A stretch of 64,000 nt of DNA, from the NCBI RefSeq assembly GCF_013350005.1, contig NZ_JABVWW010000009.1, positions 44,095 through 108,094 of the forward strand. Reading direction: 5' to 3'. Under the pieces are notes generated by a model, which searched no databases, was not told the origin of the DNA, and saw only the letters and a list, made by a program, of their open reading frames with translations. The DNA is from Methylocystis silviterrae. GTDB lineage: Bacteria > Pseudomonadota > Alphaproteobacteria > Rhizobiales > Beijerinckiaceae. The translations under genes were made by a program, and so were the position numbers. This document shows, in pieces, positions 60,530 through 64,000 of the stretch (position 1 is the first letter of the stretch; each line of letters opens with the position of its first letter).

Positions 60530-60775
60530 GCCGGGATTTCGGTGGTGTCCTAATTTGAAAATGAACGCTGTACAAATTACCGCCTAGGAGATATCGTTTT
60601 CCTATGCCCAACCAGTTGTCACGCTGGCGTGGTGGGCAGCGCTGGAGCATACTCCCAGAAAAATAAACCGGGAGGGAAGTCAATGGGCGCACTTTGGGCA
60701 GTTAGAGTTTTTCGTAGAATCCCGCACACCGCCGGATTCGACAAGCATCTAGACGATTGCGCTGCGCTGGCGGTG

Positions 60776-61180
60776 CTAATGCCGCTGTTTGAACCTAGCG
60801 TTCCGCCGTTGCGCCTCGCGCATGTCATGCGGCTTGTTCCGCTCCCATGCTTCGACCCAAGCTTCGCCGATGCGATGAACGGCGGGGTCGAGGTTCCCGT
60901 GCTGCCCGAAAACGTCGTTAGGCTTAGGGGCCGCCATAATCCAAAAGTTCTCGACAGAGTCGAGAATGCCTATGACCGGGCGTAGGCGCTCCCCAATTTC
61001 CTGGACAGATTCTTCGGTCGTGATCAGCAACGCGACCATGCGCTTCCCATGCATGCCGCGCTTACACCAACGTCCGATTGATTTCTGGATTACCGCAAGG
61101 TCTCTTCCGCAGTCCTCAAGTTCATACTTCATCGATAGATGCAGGAGTACAACGCCGTAACGCTTATCGCCCTGTTGCAT
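60776..61180 (-). CDS. Hypothetical protein, 134 aa
   Basis: From ATG 61180 with a GAGG ribosome site. The chain alternates strand and helix (YGVVLLHLSMKYELEDCGRD, LAVIQKSIGRWCKRGMHGKR, MVALLITTEESVQEIGERLR) and ends with a basic tail (REAQRRNARFKQRH). I do not recognise the family. It lies downstream of the IS1-like transposase on the same strand, separated by a hairpin. A plus-strand frame (60683-60985) with a good ribosome site overlaps its 3' half. Confidence 0.55.
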   Translation of the reverse strand: MQQGDKRYGVVLLHLSMKYELEDCGRDLAVIQKSIGRWCKRGMHGKRMVALLITTEESVQEIGERLRPVIGILDSVENFWIMAAPKPNDVFGQHGNLDPAVHRIGEAWVEAWERNKPHDMREAQRRNARFKQRH

Positions 61181-61229
61181 TCAGCACCTCATAGGAAGAA
61201 TCGATTAACCAATAGCAGAAACAAATAGA

Positions 61230-61250
61230 CGGCGGAGTCAATGGCTCCGC
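61230..61250 (-). terminator. Probable terminator of the transposase gene
   Basis: GGCGGAG and CTCCGCC form a 7-bp stem with a 7-nt loop, followed on the minus strand by GTCTATTTGTTTC. It lies 20 bp after the transposase stop. Confidence 0.55.
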
Positions 61251-61269
61251 CATCTTATGCCTGTGCATT

Positions 61270-62094
61270 TCATTCCGTTGTCGCTTCGACCAACTCATGC
61301 ATTGACCAGAGGCGGCTTTCGACGCCCGAGGCCATGGCGGGCGTGACGCGCAAAGTCTTATGCGTGCGCACAAGATTGTAATGCGCAAAGTGAAGGTCGA
61401 CCGCCGCTTGAAGGTTCTCAAGCTTCTTTGAGAAGGCATTCGTGAGGCGCGTGAAGCGACGCATTGACATGCGCATGGTCAGGTTCTGGCGCTCAATAAG
61501 GCTGGTCGAGATATGCGCGCGGTCGGGCGCCCCGGCAATGGAGTTGCGCTCGACGCGCGCAACGCTTGGCGGGCTGTAGCGGCCAGCGCCAGCGGGTTCA
61601 GCGTCATAAAATTTTACTGCTTGCCCGTAGTCGACTTCGCAACCGAAAGCTTGCTCAACAGCGTCGACATAAGCTCCAAGGGCGTCGGTCGAAAGCTGGA
61701 CCCGGTTCGAAAGACGCGAGGCCACGTCATTCATGAACTTCGTGGCGGTCGGAAGGTCGCGCTTGCCGATAAGGAACGAGGGGACAAGCTTCGTGTCTGC
61801 GTCCATTGCCACGAAGGTCCATTGATCGCCAACGCGGGACTTGTCGTCATCCTTCGTCACCTGCTTCTGCTTCTTGGCGACGTAAGCCCAGATTTCATCG
61901 CACTGGAGGCGCTGGCAGGACAGGTCGCGCATAAGCTCGTCCTGAAGCTTCGCGCAGCCCGCGCCGACCTCAACCAAAAGGCGCATAATCGTGTCGCGAT
62001 GCACGCCAGTCATGCGCTCGATTGAGCGGATGCTGTTGCCCTCGACAAGGGCGGAAACGATTTGGGTACGGCGCTCAAGAGATAGGCGGTTCAT
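61270..62094 (-). CDS. IS1-family-type transposase (InsB-like DDE)
   Basis: 274 aa from ATG 62094. MNRLSLERRTQIVSALVEGN and SIERMTGVHRDTIMRLLVEV form the N-terminal helix-turn-helix. The DDE core includes QCDEIWAYVAKK, LSTDALGAYVDAVEQAFG and SLIERQNLTMRMSMRRFTRL, as in IS1 InsB-like proteins encoded in a single frame. No typical IS1 terminal inverted repeats or target duplication were found by eye, so it could be a stand-alone or degenerate element. The frame extends upstream to 62406 but that part overlaps the divergent gene and is excluded. Confidence 0.8.
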   Translation of the reverse strand: MNRLSLERRTQIVSALVEGNSIRSIERMTGVHRDTIMRLLVEVGAGCAKLQDELMRDLSCQRLQCDEIWAYVAKKQKQVTKDDDKSRVGDQWTFVAMDADTKLVPSFLIGKRDLPTATKFMNDVASRLSNRVQLSTDALGAYVDAVEQAFGCEVDYGQAVKFYDAEPAGAGRYSPPSVARVERNSIAGAPDRAHISTSLIERQNLTMRMSMRRFTRLTNAFSKKLENLQAAVDLHFAHYNLVRTHKTLRVTPAMASGVESRLWSMHELVEATTE

Positions 62095-62105
62095 CGGCTT
62101 GCTCC

Positions 62106-62142
62106 AAACTCCGGAATATTGACTTTTTGATTTCCGGAGTTT
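62106..62142. promoter_or_regulatory. Perfect 11-bp inverted repeat in the divergent promoter
   Basis: AAACTCCGGAA and TTCCGGAGTTT flank 15 AT-rich bases (TATTGACTTTTTGAT) between the transposase start (62094, minus) and the AlbA-type gene start (62176, plus). TTGACT inside is a good -35 hexamer. A further TCCGGA half-site occurs at 62155. Probably an operator for a regulator controlling one or both genes. Confidence 0.55.
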
Positions 62143-62175
62143 ATCACACGAACATCCGGAAGCAAGAGAAAAGAA

Positions 62176-63597
62176 ATGTCCGAATCTCAGATAAATATGT
62201 TTTCGCCTGAACTTCCGACGGTTGAGATCGATGAGCAGCAGGCGGACTTGGTAACAAGGATTGAGGAAGGCCAATTCTTGGATGTTAAGTCGACGGCGAT
62301 AGCCCCAGCGAAACTGAGCCACACGATTTCGGCATTCGCCAACTCCGATGGCGGCGAGCTTTACATCGGCATCTCCGAGCAAATCCTTGGCGGCAGCGTT
62401 AAACAAAGAGAATGGGACGGATTCAAAGACATAGAATCAGCTAATGGTCATATGCAGGCGTTTGAAAGGTATTTTCCTCTCGGAAAGGATTTTCAGTATG
62501 AGTTTTTGCGCTGCCCAAAGCGCAATGGCGTGATTTTACACACTACCGTATCTCGGACTCAGGCAATAATTACCGCTACAGATGGTAGGGCATATGTCCG
62601 ACGCGGGGCTCAAAACCTTCCTCTTATAAAGAATGATGAATTGCGCAGGCTTGAATACACAAAAGGAGTTATATCATTTGAGGGCCATACAACAAATGCC
62701 CCAAAAGATTTAATTATTGATTCTCCAGTAACGCACGACTACTTAAAGTATGTAGTACCAAGCGCGTTGCCAGAAGCATGGCTTAAGAAGCAGTCGCTTA
62801 TCGTGAATGACTCGCCAACTGTGGCAGGACTCCTCCTATTCTCAGAAGAGCCCCAAGCACAGCTACCGAAGCGATGTGGAATAAAAGTTTATAGATATGA
62901 GACTAACGAATCCGATGGTTACCGCGACGTACTTACATTTATCCCAATCACCGTCGAAGGAAACCTATACAAGCAAATTCAGGACGCAGTTGACGTAACT
63001 GTCGAAGAGGTAGAGAAAATCAAAAGAATGGGGCCGAGTGGATTACAGGATATCATATACCCTCGTGAAACGCTTCACGAAATAATTACTAATGCAGTAA
63101 TCCATAGAGATTATAGTATTGCTGACGATGTACACGTCAGAATTTTTGACAACAGAATCGAAGTTCAAAGCCCCGGCCGCCTACCCGCTCATATAACGCC
63201 GGAGAATATCTTGAATGAAAGATTCGCGCGGAATGGGGCGATTGTCAGACTGCTAAACAAGTTCCCAAACCCTCCAAACAGGGACGTAGGCGAGGGGCTC
63301 AACACCGCATTTGAAAAGATGAACCAGCTTGGGCTGAAGGAGCCTAGCATCGAAGAACGAGACTCCGATGTGCTAGTGACGATACGCCATGAGCCGCTCG
63401 CATCTCCTGAGCAAACAATCATGAACTATCTGGAAGAACACGCCACAATCCGAAATAAGGAAGCGCGAGAGATCACACACATCAAAGACAGCGACAAAAT
63501 GAAGCGCATCCTAAGCACGATGGCCGACAAAGGAGAGATAGAGGGCGTTCCAGGCGCGAAATTTGGCGGGATGAAATACAGAAAGAAGCAAAAATAA
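62176..63597 (+). CDS. AlbA_2/Schlafen-type ATP-binding protein with C-terminal winged helix
   Basis: 473 aa. The AlbA_2 (Schlafen-like) domain covers about residues 25-150: EEGQFLDVKSTAIAPAKLSH and ISAFANSDGGELYIGIS. An ATPase-like domain (HATPase_c_4 type) follows: YPRETLHEIITNAVIHRDYS, FDNRIEVQSPGRLPAHITPE and RDVGEGLNTAFEKMNQLGL. A winged helix ends the protein (NKEAREITHIKDSDKMKRIL). Codon use is far AT-richer than the core genome, implying transfer. Relatives occur in regulatory and phage-defence settings. Its stop overlaps the next start. Confidence 0.82.
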   Translation: MSESQINMFSPELPTVEIDEQQADLVTRIEEGQFLDVKSTAIAPAKLSHTISAFANSDGGELYIGISEQILGGSVKQREWDGFKDIESANGHMQAFERYFPLGKDFQYEFLRCPKRNGVILHTTVSRTQAIITATDGRAYVRRGAQNLPLIKNDELRRLEYTKGVISFEGHTTNAPKDLIIDSPVTHDYLKYVVPSALPEAWLKKQSLIVNDSPTVAGLLLFSEEPQAQLPKRCGIKVYRYETNESDGYRDVLTFIPITVEGNLYKQIQDAVDVTVEEVEKIKRMGPSGLQDIIYPRETLHEIITNAVIHRDYSIADDVHVRIFDNRIEVQSPGRLPAHITPENILNERFARNGAIVRLLNKFPNPPNRDVGEGLNTAFEKMNQLGLKEPSIEERDSDVLVTIRHEPLASPEQTIMNYLEEHATIRNKEAREITHIKDSDKMKRILSTMADKGEIEGVPGAKFGGMKYRKKQK

Positions 63598-63896
63598 TGG
63601 ATGCTTCTGACCTAAAAGGCGCTGTTGAATCGCAACACGGCGGCATCGCAACGCATGTCGAATCCGCCCCCGTCAAAGAAACATTCCAAGGCCAGACCGT
63701 ATGGGAAGGCGTGGTCGATGTTTTCGACCTAGAGGGAAATGCGAAATCAACCCGCGCCTATGCGTGGTCGTCGCCTATTGAAGGAAGCGACAGGAGGCGT
63801 ATCTTTGCTGTGCTACACTTGGGCGCGATACGGTCACCACAGGATGCGGTAAGAGCGGCTATCGTGGCGGAGCACAAGAGCAAAACTCAAGACTGA
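63597..63896 (+). CDS. Hypothetical protein, 99 aa, coupled to the AlbA_2 gene
   Basis: ATG 63597 overlaps the preceding TAA by one base, so the two proteins are coupled. The chain (KETFQGQTVWEGVVDVFDLE, then SSPIEGSDRRRIFAVLHLGA and VRAAIVAEHKSKTQD) looks like a small alpha-beta domain with a C-terminal helix. Similar short proteins accompany some ATP-binding island genes, but I do not recognise a family. Downstream, an inverted GCTTCC-GAAA-GGAAGC (63977-63992) is followed by a possible ATG at 63996 that runs off the window. Confidence 0.6.
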   Translation: MDASDLKGAVESQHGGIATHVESAPVKETFQGQTVWEGVVDVFDLEGNAKSTRAYAWSSPIEGSDRRRIFAVLHLGAIRSPQDAVRAAIVAEHKSKTQD

Positions 63897-64000
63897 GAGT
63901 CGATCGATGATAGACCACACAGCTAGGGCTCGGACCTATAAAGTTGTTGGCTTGGGCGCGATGTCGTGATTCACAGCTTCCGAAAGGAAGCGCCAATGAT

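Noticed and set aside
60683..60985. Plus-strand frame starting [18 protein letters not shown] with a GGGAGGGAAG ribosome site
   Set aside because: The ribosome site is good, but the product has no family features and half of it is antisense to the 60776-61180 gene. Kept only as a possibility.
1..64000. CRISPR array, rRNA operon or phage structural genes
   Set aside because: No regularly spaced direct repeats, no rRNA-like sequence and no head, tail or terminase proteins were seen.

Overview
The window comes from an alphaproteobacterial type II methanotroph, most like Methylocystis or Methylosinus. It carries a complete soluble methane monooxygenase (sMMO) cluster, mmoR-orf-mmoG followed by mmoXYBZDC. 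The surrounding genes have high GC and typical alphaproteobacterial order (ftsY-yciB, xerD, bactofilin, sucC). The genus is inferred from gene content, not from a database search.

Layout. 1-7.8 kb: an epimerase running off the left edge and a divergent LysR regulator; a ThDP enzyme plus CMD-family operon; a DNA end-processing pair (MBL exonuclease and ATP-dependent ligase) followed by a 45-codon remnant of the helicase that usually accompanies them. 7.8-13.5 kb: ethanolamine ammonia-lyase (eutBC), and a choline/ethanolamine-kinase-like protein coupled to a dimethylglycine-dehydrogenase-like flavoprotein. 13.5-21.5 kb: amino-acid catabolism. An omega-aminotransferase, an ALDH7-like dehydrogenase and a 2-oxoadipate dioxygenase suggest lysine breakdown; SDR threonine dehydrogenase plus KBL give threonine breakdown; a gamma-family PLP enzyme follows. 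21.6-28.4 kb: one compact operon with a STAS antagonist, an RsbW-like ATPase, a short large-type glutamate dehydrogenase and a multi-PAS SpoIIE phosphatase whose second PAS looks FixL-like. 29-30.2 kb: an AT-rich STAS/HATPase gene broken by a frameshift, with a DUF4325 partner. 30.3-31.8 kb: three copies of a REP/BIME-like palindromic element. 31.2-32.8 kb: two VOC proteins and a MarR regulator.

33-40.5 kb: ftsY, yciB, a 47-aa membrane protein, xerD, bactofilin and tRNA-Glu(CTC), then an feo operon on the minus strand. FeoB is fused to FeoA at its N-terminus and carries a long insertion that contains a relaxase-like segment. FeoC is fused to a serine-recombinase tail that ends inside the tRNA. 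41-43 kb: SCO, DUF2946-like and DUF1097 proteins. 43.1-53 kb: sMMO. The regulator (MmoR, sigma-54 activator), a small acidic protein and the GroEL-like MmoG form one unit closed by a strong terminator. A sigma-54 promoter 170 nt upstream then drives mmoX, and a near-perfect hairpin separates mmoX from mmoY. MmoG has Asn where GroEL has the catalytic Asp398.

53-58.7 kb: a flotillin/YqiJ/TelA membrane operon, a trimethylguanosine-synthase-like methyltransferase and an AT-rich outer-membrane protein. 59.3-64 kb: sucC without an adjacent sucD, then an accessory island with a hypothetical gene, an IS1-type transposase, an AlbA_2/Schlafen-type ATP-binding protein and a small coupled protein, all of lower GC. 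No CRISPR array and no rRNA were seen.
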